Assembly: GCA_023078685.1 (NCBI GenBank)
Contig: JALGAS010000006.1
Coordinates: 1,922,001 to 1,986,000 of the forward strand
Direction of reading: 5' to 3'
Source of the DNA: Neopestalotiopsis rosae
Lineage: Eukaryota > Ascomycota > Sordariomycetes > Amphisphaeriales > Sporocadaceae
DNA: 64,000 nt
The position numbers were made by a program, and so were the translations under genes. Positions 11,401 through 25,100 of this stretch are shown here, piece after piece (within the stretch, counting starts at the first letter, position 1; every line of letters starts with the position of its first letter). The notes beneath the pieces were generated by a model that was not told the origin of the DNA, ran no database searches, and worked only from the letters and a program-made list of their open reading frames with translations.

Positions 11401-14400
11401 TGCCGAAAAGTGCTCGGGTCTGTGATTGGGCCCCTAGGCGCTCAATGGACCCCAACATGACGGATTGTCCTCTTTTTCGCTTTACACACACACAGACATG
11501 GTGATGATCTCGAAGGAAAACGGTGAAAAAGAAAGTGCAGTTATTTCTGTCGAGGCTGTCGTGACAGAAATCATGATCTGTCAAACAGAAAAGCAAATTT
11601 GGTGCGACGCCGTCAATGTCAACATGACTGGATTTTGTGACCAATTCTCCAGGTGCACAGAGTATTCTTTTCGCCGAGCATCAGCTCAATAGACACACGT
11701 TTGTCTCTGATCAGCTCAGAAGGATATGCAAGGGACGAAACGCAAAAAAAAGATAGAAGAAAGTTTGCTCCCAATAAGGGAAGGTCGCCGCCGCCGCCGG
11801 GGATTGACATCGACGGTGGCCTTGCTAAGAACAGGGGAAAGGGAAATTCAATTCCATCCTTTATTTTTGTTGCACCCACCGCGAACTTTTGTGTGTTAAG
11901 CCACCGCAAAGGCACCTTTGTAGGTTTGTAGGGGGTCCTGGCCATAATAGACGACCACCCACATGGGAGACCTGGAATAGAAGGAACTTTTGGGGGCTGT
12001 TTGACCGTTGTTGTTTTCACACCCCCTCCTTCTCTTTCCCCTGGTTGCGGGAGACAGAGGTTGTGTGTCCATTGGTGGTGTGTTTAACCAGCCACATTTG
12101 CACAGTATGCGATAACTTTCCAATCCTTTAGGGGTAAGGGAAGGCGTGTGTTTTGTCGTTTGGTGAGATGACTCTTACCGGTCAAATGGGTATAACGCGA
12201 CGGATGCAAATCAGTATCCGCACTTTCTGTGCCTCACATGTATGTAGTCAGCTATGTCTTGGGAAAAAATGACATGCATGCATACGTAAGCGGCAGCGAA
12301 ATGCAAGTCTTTTCAATGGTCAACGACGCACGCATTCATGTGTCAAGAGGACGCATTCTGTAGTAATTGCAGTGACAACCATTATAGTCGTCATGAAAGT
12401 GGAAAGCGCAAGTAAGGAACGAATAAAAAACCGTCCCATGTTGTTGCTTCCAGACTTTTTCGACGCACGATCTTACATGCGGCTCAGCCAGAGAAAGCGG
12501 AGCCGTGCTCGATCAGCGAATGAGTTGCGAAAAGACGTCTCAGCCCAGTGTCCGTGGGCGGCATGAGAGGCTGCCGGGGATCGTCAAGAGGCCAAAACGC
12601 CCCTGACTGATGTTCCTGATGAGCCCAAAGCGCAACCAGAGGGAACACGGACAATGGGAGCCAAGCTACCTCATGGGAATCTTATCCTGGTAATAATGGT
12701 TCTGCCAGAAGGCGGTTTGTGCGCTCGGCAAGACAAGGCAAGAAGAAGACTTGATATATCGTGTACACGGGCATCATAGTTCTAAGCCAATATCATGCTC
12801 AAGTAGCACAATAGGAAAGTCCTGGTGATGGATCGCATCACTTGGGCATAATGTATGTGAGTCGTTGATCCAGATGAACAACAGCCTTACCCCTTCTTGC
12901 TGCATGAAAAGGAAACGCACGAGGCGATGGGTTGTCATCAGCTGTCAAAACAAAAGGAAGCAAACAAACAATATCGTGTACATAGTGATTTCAACACACG
13001 AGACATAATTATTATCTATGAAGTTTTTGTTTTGTGTAGCTGGGAGGCTGAGACAACCAGGGAAGGTGTGAGCATAAACCAATCTTAATGAACCCGGGAA
13101 TATACTGGAGGGGGTGGTACCGTTGAAATTAGCCAGTCTTGCAAATCTGACAGGAGTAGGAATGCCGACAGGGTTTCAATAGTCAACAATAATATTTGCA
13201 AAGGGACAATAATACCACCACAAGGAGGAAGAAAATTTTTTCTCGTACACACAAACAAACCCTGGACCCTTCACCTAGGTCTAGGAAAAATAGGAGATTG
13301 GAACACGAACGGGAAAGAGAGAGAGAGAAGGTTGAGAAAGAAGGATTGGCAGAATGATTGAGGAAGGACGCGAGTCAAACCCCCCTTCCCTTTCTTGAGA
13401 AATGCCCAACGCAGAAAACAACCCCCCGTTCGTACGGAGTACTCTGTTTTCTGGGCAGGCAAAGCAGGCAAGGCAGGATATTTGGAGAAAGAGCAGCCAA
13501 AAGCCCACCCATACAATGTGTATTCTTCTTGAACTGGCATGACAATGGACTGACCTCCATCTCACCGCACTTATACCGACTGCATGGTCAGGCCGCTGGG
13601 CATCCATACATTGAAGAATTATCAAAAACGACTGGTTGCAGAATAGAAGGAGAATAACAGTTCTTGCGGCAGGTCACCGAAAAAGTTAGACGAACGAGGA
13701 TACGGTGCAGGACGCGATGCAGGTCGTATCGGATTGGATTGTCTTGTCATTGGGAATTGGGTTTGATGCCCAAAGGTGTTGGAGGGGAACAGGCGGGGTT
13801 TCCATGTTGTAGAAGGGGTCTAACTCACTCCCGGCAGTCAGTCCAGTCCACTGCTGGACTTGACCCATCCACCTCCAAAAAATTAAACTTTGTGGACTGC
13901 GAAATCTTGGCAAACCCACACAAGAAGCCCCTCTTGTGTACGAAGTATTCCATGATACAGTATATAGTTGAATTTCTTCACATGTGAGTAGCAGCCATTC
14001 AGCCTTGCAAGGACAAGAAGTGTTTTGTGTGCAGAGTATAGTACATGCGCTCACATCTTCGTTGACTTCATTCTGCATCTTATTAGTACGGATTCACATA
14101 ATCAAAAAAGCACGAATTATGTCACGTCGTTTCTAACGTCAACACAACATGTATAAATAAATTTTCAATTGCTTCGTAGTTCGGTCCAGGCTCAGACTGT
14201 CTTGATACCAGATCTGGATGACACCGAAAAAAACGCCTCGCGATTCCTCCTTTCCCATTGATTGCTCAAACTTCATTGCTTCCCATCTGCTGACATTCTA
14301 GCCGGTCAGCCCATTAACCATATTCCCAATAATTCTTGCGCTTTCCTTTACATCATTCAGATGAATGCGCGATCCTGTCCAAATACCGAACTTTTGCTTC

Positions 14401-14970
14401 ATTCCTCCCTCTTACACAGCAGACCTCCTTGATTTCCTCAGCAGGCCCGCCTAAAAAACAGTGTGCATCGCCTTCTTCTCTCTGCGATGCACACAGGGTA
14501 TCTTAAAAAGCTGAAACAGAAATTCCGGTTCCTTTTTCCCGTGATGCATGTTCGGGGTCGCCCCCAAATAATCTGGTTGCAGCAGGTCGATGAGTATAAA
14601 AAAGAAATTCCCCAAAAAGAGACACGGGATATCCTTGGTATCATGCGTATAGCAAATCCCCTAAAGGCATGACCAGACTCCGTAGGAAAAGTAATCCCTG
14701 GTGTACAAGATGGGCCGTCCATTGGTTTTCCATTGGTTTCCGTTGGCTTTCCATTGGCAGTCCATCGGCTGTTTTTTTGTTTTGTTTTCTTGGCTTGTTG
14801 TGTGTCATCATGCAAATCCTCGAGGTACCATGGGGTCCATGTGGAGATGTAGAGACGAAAAGGTGAAAATAGAGATTAGAAAAAGAAGAAGAAGAAGAAG
14901 AAGAGGGTAGGCCCAGTGCCCTTCTTTGGGCGCCAGTCGCAGCCACGGCTTGAAGTCACCTTTTCAGACC
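8407..14970. other. Gene-poor stretch downstream of rap1
   Basis: About 6.6 kb without a coding region I can support. The open frames are short, overlap in opposite strands, and show no domains, splice-linked continuity or coding-like composition. Base composition is ordinary, not the AT-rich decay left by RIP. It holds scattered CT-rich and A-rich runs, a (GAA)n run near 14881-14905 and the phased CCATTGG block at 14719-14768. Long untranslated leaders or non-coding RNAs are possible but cannot be shown from sequence. Confidence 0.5.
14719..14768 (-). repeat. Five CCATTGG-like boxes at 10-11 bp spacing
   Basis: CCATTGG or one-mismatch variants start at 14719, 14730, 14740 (CCGTTGG), 14751 and 14762 (CCATCGG), at intervals of 11, 10, 11 and 11 bp. 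On the minus strand the perfect copies read CCAATGG, so each contains a CCAAT box. The block lies about 200 bp beyond the stop codon of the minus-strand gene ending at 14971, so it would fall in or just beyond that gene's 3' untranslated region. Confidence 0.6.
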
Positions 14971-16152
14971 CTATCGACCGGGGTTCTTCAAGATTTGGCC
15001 GCAGTTAGCATCAAATCGAATGCTCCAAACCCTGACACTCTCCATGAAAGCCTCCAATTCATCGTACTCTCCTCCCATCTCGCGCCTGGTGAAGAGCGTC
15101 TTCACAAATTCTTCGCCGGATCCTTTGACTAGGGTCTTGTTCCTTTTTCCGTTGGTAGTCATCATGGGCGCCTCGCACTTTCTGAGGAGTAATTGGAGCC
15201 TCTCCAGGAGAAGCTCGCCGCTCCTGATGAAATCTTCAAGCATTGCTCTTTTGCTTGCAGCACGAACATGTTCAGCGGCGTCCTCGGAACGCTTCAGCTT
15301 GCCGGCGAGCTCAATGAGGCTGAGCCAAACCTCACCAGCATATTCCGCAATAGGGGAACCGGCCGAGTGGCAGCAAACAGTCCAGTCGTAAATCCACTTG
15401 CCGAGGGAATTGGAATCAAACACGCTGCCGAGCAATATGATTGGCTCTTCGGTGGGATCCCAATGCTTCAAGGAATATCCAGTTGGAACTCCACATTTTA
15501 TGGCATCCTCGAGTGTTGCCGGCCGGTGTGACGGTGGTGGGCGAGGTCTCTCCGGCCTCACACTCTGGGTCCGTTGAACGGGGATGGATGCAGAGGCGCG
15601 GCGGGAATGACCGACGCGCGTCGCAGAACGCTGAATGGGCTCTTGGTAATACCGCCTCTCATGATATGGCTCTGGCTGATAATCCTGTTTGTAGTAATGG
15701 TAATCAGTGCCATATCCCGCAGCAGCATTATTGTAGTACTCTTGATATCTACGCCCCCTCGACTGCGCCGGTAAAATGTACGTGACACCATCAACCTCTA
15801 CAATCTCGTCCTCGTCGGAGTCCCCATGCGAGGTCCGATAGTATGAGTAAGAGCTGCGGCGCTCGCGCTTTGGTGTGTGATGATGCGAATGCTTTGAGAA
15901 ACTGTGCTTTCGCGAACTCACTCTAGGGCCACCAGCGTCGACTTGGGTGCTGTATTGTTTTTTGCTATTGTACCGAGGCGAATCGGCTGCATATGGGACA
16001 CCACTGCTGGTTCGATTGTGAAAGTGAGCCGCGGTCTGTGATCGCTGAGGGGGCATGCCGTTGTACATCTGGTGATAGTATGGCGTGTGCGCGGGCGAGG
16101 GCGTTGCTGATCCCGACGGATCGTGTGCATCGGGGTACCAATAGTGATCCAT
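14971..16152 (-). CDS. Conserved fungal protein of unknown function, disordered N-terminal half
   Basis: One exon. The frame is open from 16179, but I chose the ATG at 16152 (MDHYWYPDAHDP) as the better start; 393 residues. Residues 1 to about 210 are rich in His, Tyr, Ser, Pro and Arg and probably disordered. From about 215 a compact, conserved-looking domain begins (AIKCGVPTGYSLKHWDPTEE), followed by PIILLGSVFDSNSLGKWIYD, a Trp/Cys-containing helix and amphipathic helices to the C-terminus. From memory, similar proteins occur widely in Sordariomycetes, often mislabelled 'vegetative cell wall protein gp1' because of the Pro/Ser-rich part; there is no signal peptide to support a wall location. 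It is the only convincing gene in an 18-kb span, so it may have long regulatory or untranslated regions. Function unknown. Confidence 0.8.
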   Translation of the reverse strand: MDHYWYPDAHDPSGSATPSPAHTPYYHQMYNGMPPQRSQTAAHFHNRTSSGVPYAADSPRYNSKKQYSTQVDAGGPRVSSRKHSFSKHSHHHTPKRERRSSYSYYRTSHGDSDEDEIVEVDGVTYILPAQSRGRRYQEYYNNAAAGYGTDYHYYKQDYQPEPYHERRYYQEPIQRSATRVGHSRRASASIPVQRTQSVRPERPRPPPSHRPATLEDAIKCGVPTGYSLKHWDPTEEPIILLGSVFDSNSLGKWIYDWTVCCHSAGSPIAEYAGEVWLSLIELAGKLKRSEDAAEHVRAASKRAMLEDFIRSGELLLERLQLLLRKCEAPMMTTNGKRNKTLVKGSGEEFVKTLFTRREMGGEYDELEAFMESVRVWSIRFDANCGQILKNPGR

Positions 16153-19100
16153 TTTGTTGATGCTTCGCAATATTCGCAATTGGTGGTTACAGAGAAAATA
16201 CGGACGTCCCCTATCGACACGCAGGTCGATGCCGTAGAATCTCGGTAATTATCTCTCTTGATTTCTTTGTTCCAGTGAGCGCCTTTGTCGTAACGCTGGA
16301 GGAAGTGACACCCGTCACCTTGGTATGTGGTCGGTAAGAGGAGGAGAGGAAAGTGTTGTTCGACTCGAAAACATGTCAAGGCTTTGTGGTGAAGAATCTC
16401 CAAGGGAGAAGGTATATCAAAGCCGCAATAACAACGACCTCGATATTTGTAGTTTGCTAGAATCTGCTGGACGCTTCCGGGTCCAGATTGTTGGTGTGAT
16501 GGGAAGTCGTGACTTATCAGTGATTCGAAGTTGGTAGAGCAAGTGATTTGGCAACAAAGCCATAGGGAAGAAAAGAGAAAAGGGAGAGAAAGCACAAAGG
16601 TGTGTGTGCGTGTGAATCGGGCCTTGAAGACTAAATAACTTTTTTCCTATGGATATTTTTGCAGAGGAAGCGAAGCGCGCCGTCAAGTCGGGCTTGCTTT
16701 TAGTCTGGGAAACCTGGCCTAACACCAACAACCCTCCAAGGGCAGGGATGTAAGGCCAAGGGTGCCCAAAGAACGTGGGTGGATTTTGGCTGGTCTTATT
16801 TAGTGCCAGTCCCGCTTCCTCACTAGCGTTAGCTCGGTGATGGAGGGGCGTGTAAAAGGTACGTACCTGCTAGAAGAATCTCGAAGGAGGCGGGTCAGAG
16901 TTGGTAATCGCACCCCCTCTTGGTGCTTTTTGGCCCGTCCTATACAGCAGCACTCAGACACCCCCAGCCACACAGTTTTTCCTCCAAACTGAATGTACTG
17001 TACACACTTTCCTGGTAACCAGTGAAAAGCGCAGCAGTAAGTATGCAGTGATGATGAGTCCTCTCGAAGGCTGTGACTTTCGATTCGACGACTTATTTCA
17101 TTCGTTGTTGCACTCAGAGTTCAGCTTGTGCAGCTCTGGCATTTGCTGACTCTGATTCGGGCCGTACAAGACTGCTGAAAATAGAGTAGAACAGGTTGGT
17201 TGGCAAACAGGTAGAGTCAACAACGAAAATCGAATTTTCGGGCGAGGCGACACTCGTACAGAGCTGATGGGATTTTCTTCTCTTCTTTGTCTGGCTCCTC
17301 CGTTGTCTCTGGCATGGATTGATGCCGGCCAGTAAAGGACCACAATCACCCAACCTCGGTCACTCACTCGATTTTCTCTGATTTCTTTGTTCCAGCTGCT
17401 TTATTGTCGTTGTAGGATTCCCATGTCCGTGTCGGCGATAGCGATGTTCCAAAACGCCAGGTCCTGGGAATTTGATATGACCTTTTTGGGGGCAAACTAA
17501 GGCAGCTGGCTGGGGTCTCCTGGGAGCTTTCAGGGTCCCTAATGTGCTAAAGGTAGAAGTTCGTCGCTGCAAGATTGGTCCCAAGGACTAACCGAAATAA
17601 CGTCGCGCCAAATCGATACGATGCTACCACGAGGGCCCGGCCACCGGGAGGCTCGAGAACGACGCGTTAGGGGCGAAAATTTTTCTTCCCGTTCATTTGC
17701 TCAGGGGCCGATTTTGTCGATTGCTTCTTGCGGACGTCAGTGGCTCATCGGCAAGTGGTCCCTTCCATGTGCAGCGTAGTGTAGACGATTTCCAGTCCAG
17801 GTCCGGGGGGGCCGTTCGTGCCGGGGCAAGTTCCTGGCCACGACGATGATGATGGAGACGGACGACGGAATGGAGACCAGAGGGGCGCTGGAACCCCGGG
17901 AATGGAAGAATGGATACTAGATCATGGAACCTTCTGGCCTTTCCTTCTTCTTCTTCTCCCAAGTCGGCAACTTGCTGGTGTTGAGAAGATATGGTTCAAC
18001 TTGAACACATTCGCAACCGCAATCCCGTATAAAGGCAAGTTGGATATGCTTGTGGCACCGTCGCTCGTTTGACGACCAACTTGCTCACATGCAATAAAAC
18101 AAACAAGGTCGGTGCTGACTGGTTGTCACAATTGTATTGCGTCCTTGCGTTGGTGTTGCCTCGGAATGATTGATGATTGGGGTCAATATGTAAAAAGCCG
18201 TACGAGTAATAATTTGACGTCCGGGCCGCATGGGGCTTTGGAGCCACTAGAAACCTCCAAGTATAGTCTCGCCCGGAAATACTACTTACACAGTAGTAGA
18301 GGTACTTTGCTTAAGTAGGTGACTGCCCTCAGCGAGGGAATGAAAGATGAACATACAAAATCAGCAGCAGCCTTGCATGGAAGAGCAATGATCTATTGAT
18401 TCCAAGTGCCGCTGATGTTGTAAGATAGCAGGCAGATGGAACAATGACGACGAATGATCAATGCGAAGGCGGGGAAACCGATCGCAAGTCATGAATCTCA
18501 AGCCCAGCTGGTAAAGAGGTGACGCAGGGGGTGGAGCTTGGACGACTGATGAAAAGAACCGCCTTGAAGGAAGTGCTCTATTATATCAAGAAAGGCTGGT
18601 TTTCCAAGGGAGTCAGACTGCGAACCCCTCGGCCATGTTCCCGCGACGTGCAGCAACTACTACTACCCACACACACATATACATGTATGTATGCACGATC
18701 TGTGACCTGATAGGTAGCCCTGAACCTGAACAAGACTCACCGAGGTATCTATCTACAGTGAGCGATATTCTCATATCTTTCTACGACTATCTCACAACTG
18801 ATTCCCCCATGTTCACACCACGTTATCCATCCCAGGTAACAAGATCGGTGCGCGGCCATGGGATCTGTGAACCTGCGTGAACGATGGTTGGTCAAGCAAG
18901 CCACCATCATCACTGTTCTCAACCATCCAGGCGAGGCCAGGCAGGAACAGGCCCGAGACTGAGAACGTGCGCGGGCAGGATTCTGTTTCTCCTCCTGCTG
19001 CTTCCGTGTTACACCCTACGTAACGTGAGCAGGCCAAACGTGGCGAAAGGCTCCGGCCGAGCAAGGATTGGTTCCCACCCTCTCAACCACCATTACCGGT

Positions 19101-22100
19101 CAGTATTTCTTTATCTTGCACCATGGACCATCATAAGACGCCACCAAGCCACTGTTCTTCTCATTGTCCAGCGCTTGTATCGTCATTGCGATTGATCGCT
19201 GTGCAAAGCGTGCACATCTTTTGTCCCCTGTCTATAGAAAAGAACTAGCCTGTGATCGCATGTAGGCGCTCTGGCCCTGCGAACGAGCTATATGAGAATG
19301 GTTCACCAGGGCGCATAAGTTCCTGGACGGGACGGTCATCTGCATCCACAACATTTGCGGGGTAGAGGGCGATTGCTGCATGTCAATGGCCACCCTTCCA
19401 GCCCTCACGTTGCGGACATATACATGATCAGACTTGTACATGACTCTGATCTTCCTCTCCCCGCTGTCTGTCAAGCGTGAACGAGATAACTAGGAAAGGC
19501 AAGGATTCACAGGGGGTGGCAGGTGGTTGGTCAACAGCCAACTACAACTCCCAGCCGCGGCATTGTCAGCAAAGCGTAACATCTACCGCAAGAGCGACAT
19601 TGAAGACTTTCACTAGCTCTTCCAATGCTTGCTTGATCAGAGGTATGATTGATCAATTAGTCACGGTCAAACATCATCATTGATGACTCGATCTTCCCCT
19701 CTCCTGAATTGCCACCTGCTACTGCCAGAGGTTTGTTGTTCTACTGCTTACCGTGTGGTCAGCAATATGATCCGCTAGGGTGTACAGAGTAGTGAAAGTG
19801 ATGTTGCTTCAACATTATCAATGACTGTGGTTGCAAATGAACCGGCTGGCTCGGCCTGGGCCCGGGTCTAGTTGATATGTCTCGGCTATTGAGGTGCCTC
19901 CAGATCAAATGGGAGGAGGCGGCAGTTTTAAGTTCAAACGTCTTTTTCGATCGTTCCTCAGTTTTAAGGTTGTTGGTAGATGGCAATAAGGTAAAATGCC
20001 CACCAAGATCTCCAAAGTAGAGTGCGCGAGCTTCTTGGATTTAGGCGCAAGGTTTGTCGATAGATCCCACCATGAAAGCATATTGAGGCGATTCATTACA
20101 TGTAGTTCATGTATGAGCCTTACTCGAGCCATGTTGCCGCTCTATATACACTACAAACATACTGAAATTCACTTCCGGGCTGTTTAGGACTATCATAACT
20201 ATGTATGGCTACAACATACCTGATACTAATGCAAAGACGCGGCTCCAAGACCGCCAAAAAGCTTCTAGCGGATTGCCCACGGCCCTGTCGTCCTTCTGTA
20301 AACCTGGGGATAACGCAGGGCTCCCGCTTTGCCGTAGGCCGTAAGCTTGTAGCTCAAACGCCAGCGCCGTTCTAACCAGTCGAGTCCGTCGATCTGCCAA
20401 TTTCCCACGCGACGATGCGACCGCTTGCATATGAGCCCCGTACAGTATGGCGTTGACTGTCCCCGGGGCTTGTTCCAATTGACGACGAGGTTTACGGGCT
20501 ATCCATGGTGTTGGACGCCAGTCCCCAATAGCATATTCCAGGGTGTAAGAGAATCAAGCTACTGCTATAAAACCACTGCCACGGGTCGCCCCAGCGGTCG
20601 AATCCTGGTCGTCACGCTCTTTTTACCATGTCCTTTCCTGCATCATTACGGGGCATCTTACACGGGCCTTGGTGCACCGCGGCCAGCCATGCGGACCCAG
20701 AAATACTGCAAACACTGCACCTTACATGCCCATCAGGGACATCCAAATCAAATGGACACGGACATTATGACACGCTAATCATCGCTTGGAACCTTGATCT
20801 ACAAAGCACGAGAGAGACGAGGGGAACACGAAAGAATCGCGGCACAGCCCAGCACCAGCCAAACCCAGCAGACCGGCGTCCCAACAGCGCTTCGTTCAAC
20901 TCACCTTGGCACACCTTGACGGGAACAAACCACCTAGGTATGCTAGGGGGTGTCCCCCGAGATCCCGCCGCCCATTTTCCTCCCCTGGCGCATGGCCGCC
21001 GGGCCCTTGTTCCGCCGCCTGTAAGCTCCTGTCTATCACTGCATTTCATTTCGTTTGGGAAGCAGAATTTTTCTAGTCTTTCCAATCCCGGGCCGTGATT
21101 GAGACGCTGCTGCTTTCGTTGAGGGAGGCAGCCGGGGTGTCTCGGTGGGGACTCTCTCTGCTGCTGCTTTCTGTGAGCAATCAGCATGAATACTCATCAT
21201 CGGTCAGTGGCTCTGCGTGGCTCTGGGCTGAGTGAGTGACTCATGCGACAGAAGTTTCTCCTCCTTCTTCCTTCTCCTTCTCCGTCCTCCTGCTGCTTGT
21301 GAAAGAAAGAGCAGGGAAGAATGGCCAATGTATGCCTTACTGTATAAGCCCTTGCACCAAATTTGTCCTCTAGATGCAATGATGTCCAACTATGTATGAA
21401 CTGGAGGGCCTGGCCCAAGCTGAATGGCTCAGACTAGCCACTGACAAGTGCGTTACTTGATCCGCCGTGAATCCGATTGGGAGCCGGGGAAACTCCATCT
21501 GCAGCTGCCATGCCCGCAACCAAAGGATCTCGCTAGAATCGCGCTGAAATGGGGGCCGCTAGCTGTCAATCCCTAACCCAGTTCACCCACTCAGTTGCTC
21601 GATTGCATGTCCACTTTGCACACACCGACCAGGAATTATCACCACTCAGAATCATAACAACAACAAATACAGACAAGCTCCTCATCCAAGATCGGAGGGC
21701 TGAGGGGTCGTAACGGCCAGCCCGCCGTAGTATTCTCCACGCTGTCGTCAAGTATACTATTCTCAACTCACCGACTCTTTTTTCAATCGTGCTGCTCCAA
21801 CGGCTTCCATGACAACCGAAAAGTCGGCGATGCCCTGCTACTGCGCCGCCTGCATTACATGACACTTTCTTCATGCCTTAACAATATGTGTCTCGTACAT
21901 ACAAGATTAATTAGGTGTAACGAGAGGCCGGGAATGTCGCAACTGCCATTTTGCTTTTGAGCCCAACTACCAAGAGAGCATCTACCCTTGACCTTGGACT
22001 AGCACGGGCGTAGCATCGCGCGCAACCAATAAGCTCTGCAATGGACGACGATGATAATTATATCTGCTAATACGATCTACATGGCAATGAAGAATTTTTC

Positions 22101-25100
22101 TCTTTTCAAGGAGCTTTATTCGAGAAGGAACCCCGAGAGTCCCCCAAGAAGAATAGATAGCAATCCTTCCCGGCGGATCAAGGGGACAAGAGATGCCGCG
22201 AGGACCAGCCAAGAGAAATTTTTGTTCGTTGGGTTGCAAAGAAGGAATCAATTGCTTACCGCCGAACAACACCTTGGTAATGTGGCGCATGTTTCAAGAA
22301 AAATCACACCGTATCATCATGTTTGTGATGGCCGATTGCTTTTGCAATCATGGCCCTCGCTAGCTGATCGAGAAAAGAAAAGATATGTGATATTGTTTCT
22401 TCATTTTCTACCCTCCTCAAGGCGTCTCAAAAATGAGAGGGTGACCTTTTCTGAGGGAGTATCATTCACACCAAGAATAGCTTCGGTGAGCCAACCAAAT
22501 AATCCCGGTGTCAAATTCGTCTGAAAGGGTTGTATGATTTGGTTTATCCTCATCACAAACGGGAAGGCCCCAAGATACTACTTCGTACCAATCCTCCCAT
22601 TCCCCCAGGCAAATAGTAATCCATGCCAGATTCAGCGCTCACCTGCCCCTCCATGTCCGCGATAGAAACGGACATGATTTGTGCAAATCACTTTTGCCAA
22701 TTATCATGTGTGCGCCATGGAGGTAGTAAGGCAGCCTATTATAGATTATAATTCCTTGACGATATTATTTTTCACTTGCGCTGGTGTACTCGGTGATGCG
22801 ATGACGACTGGCTAGCCCTTCGACGTTGTCTTCCAGTGGCAGCTTGTCGACAACGAAACAATTCCCATCCTCTCCTCTTTTTTTTTTTTCCCACTCTACT
22901 TATGCGCATCATCCGACCTCCACAGTCTGTGCCCCTCATTGGAAACAATTGTTCTCTGTTCAGCCAGCAATGCACTCAACAATGGTTACTATGACGCAAC
23001 ATCCTTTTCCGTGAGTGTGTTTCATAACGGTACCCAATGGGCCTCTGTGACCCCCAACTTGGGCCACTGCCTTCATCCGGTCCAACATCCGCCCGCGTCG
23101 TCCGCACCAGGCTGTGCGAGTGTGTGTATGGAGTATGTGTGTTGGTGTGTGAGTGTGCTGGAATAAATGTGTGTGCTCATACACACACAACACGCGCGCA
23201 CCACGAGTGCCGTTGGCGTAGGGTGTAGAGAATATCGTCTGGAACAACGAATAATCTTCACTAGAATGAAGAGCCCCTCCCCTCCCATTTCTTTCGTTTT
23301 CTCTAGTCAGGACTTCGACCCAACGCTCTGGGTTGGACACGTCAAAGCTGCTTGCCGCAGAAAGCACGCTTGCTTGTGTGTGTGTGTGTGAAGTGTATGT
23401 GCAGTCATTCTAACCTATAGAAAGTTGCCCTTGCATGTGATAGGCCGTCGACCTGACCTGTGCTACGCTGCCACGCACTCAATCACTCACCCCAATCGAT
23501 ACCTAGGTATACAGCCCATGATTTGAGCGATTTTGATGCAACCGCCGACACGTTACTTCTCTCTGCAAAGCTTTTTTGCATCATTTGATTACACTTCGTT
23601 GTCAATTCTGGAAGCATGTGTCATCGCTCTTTTTTCCTTTTCTGTCACAACTGTGCCTGTGATGGCCAGGGCTGCAGCAACAGAGTGAGTGATTAATGGA
23701 GAGCCAGGAGTGCATCACTGGAAGAGCCAACACAGCGTGGCGGAGGGCTCCGGGGCGCATATGATCCAGCAGCCCAGTAAATGTTCTGATATTAGGCGAA
23801 TCACCGGCAATAGTGCTCATGTTGTGAATGACCAGTACGATTTCTGGTAAAATTCACGTTTCCAGCCAATGGAAAGTTGTACGGTGGTTTCGCCTCGTCA
23901 AAGCTCGTCCAGTGTGAGTCATCCTTGTCTTCCAAGCAAGCCGATTCGTGCGCAGTTTCAACCAATCCGCTATATTCAATCCGCGATATACCGGGACATG
24001 ACTGTGCAAGCGTATATTGCCACTTAAAACACAACAACTTCAAGACAGTGCTACTTGAATAGGCTCCCTCCCGCCATGACGACGACTTTTTCGCATCTTT
24101 TTGGCAAGTTGCAGAGGACTTCGTCGGAAGCCCGGAAAGTTTCATTAATGTTCAGCTTTACCCGTGAATCTTCCTACCGAAAATGGGATCGCCCAGGTGC
24201 ACCAGGCAGCAGTGTCGCATCTCGCATGGGAATCAAAAGCTTAGGTACGTGTGGTTATTAAACGCCAACAGAATCTTTGACTTTTGGGCCAATGCACAGT
24301 CGTAGTCAGAATGTCAACCATGTTATTGGGCCAAAAAGTTCACGTCGCCTCAATTTCCCTGCCACCCGAGCCACCTCCCCTTCCCGCTTGCGTCGCCTTC
24401 TTGGTTCAGAGTTATTGGTTCGCCCTGTAGCCTCGCCGAAAGGGCCTCTTCGCGTCCACTCCCAGGTGCTCTCGGTGCGCGGTCTGATATCCCATTGGGG
24501 GCCAGAAACATCTTGACTCCCCTGGGTTATAGACGGCCAACGTAATTTTTGTGGCCTAATGTAGTCATGCTCTCCGTGATTTCCATGGCCCGTACACATA
24601 CATCCAGAAAAGAGGCAAGAAAGACAAAAAGGCCTCTGCTAAAGCCACACCTCTATATGCCCAGATGAGGCGGATGACTCATTCGTTCTGCGCACTGGAT
24701 AAGATGGTGAGGCCATTCCGGACTATGTTATACAAACAAGAGCATGTGACTTGGTGTAAAATGTGTGTGGCTGGTAAATGTCTACCTGCTCTGTGAACAA
24801 GAGACGCGAAAAGTTCTCGCGTATCATCTGCGAATGGAGAGAACACTCCGTGAACGTCTGAGTTCATGACTACAGTAGTGACTTTGTGTTGTCTTCCTGC
24901 TCTTCATCTCCCTCTCCCACGAGAGCACGACGGTGCCCGAATCAAGAAGTATTTTGCCACATGCAATGACGCGTTGTCTTTTGCCTTGGATACCGTGTCT
25001 ATACTTGCTCATTCTGCCGTGCTTGGCTGATATTGCCTATCAGTACAGTGGAACGAACAGGCAGCTTTCATGGAGATATTGCCATGCGATGAATTGGGTG

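Noticed and set aside
22051..22524. 157-codon plus-strand frame in the gene desert
   Set aside because: No domain, no similar frame spliced to it, and a composition like translated intergenic DNA.
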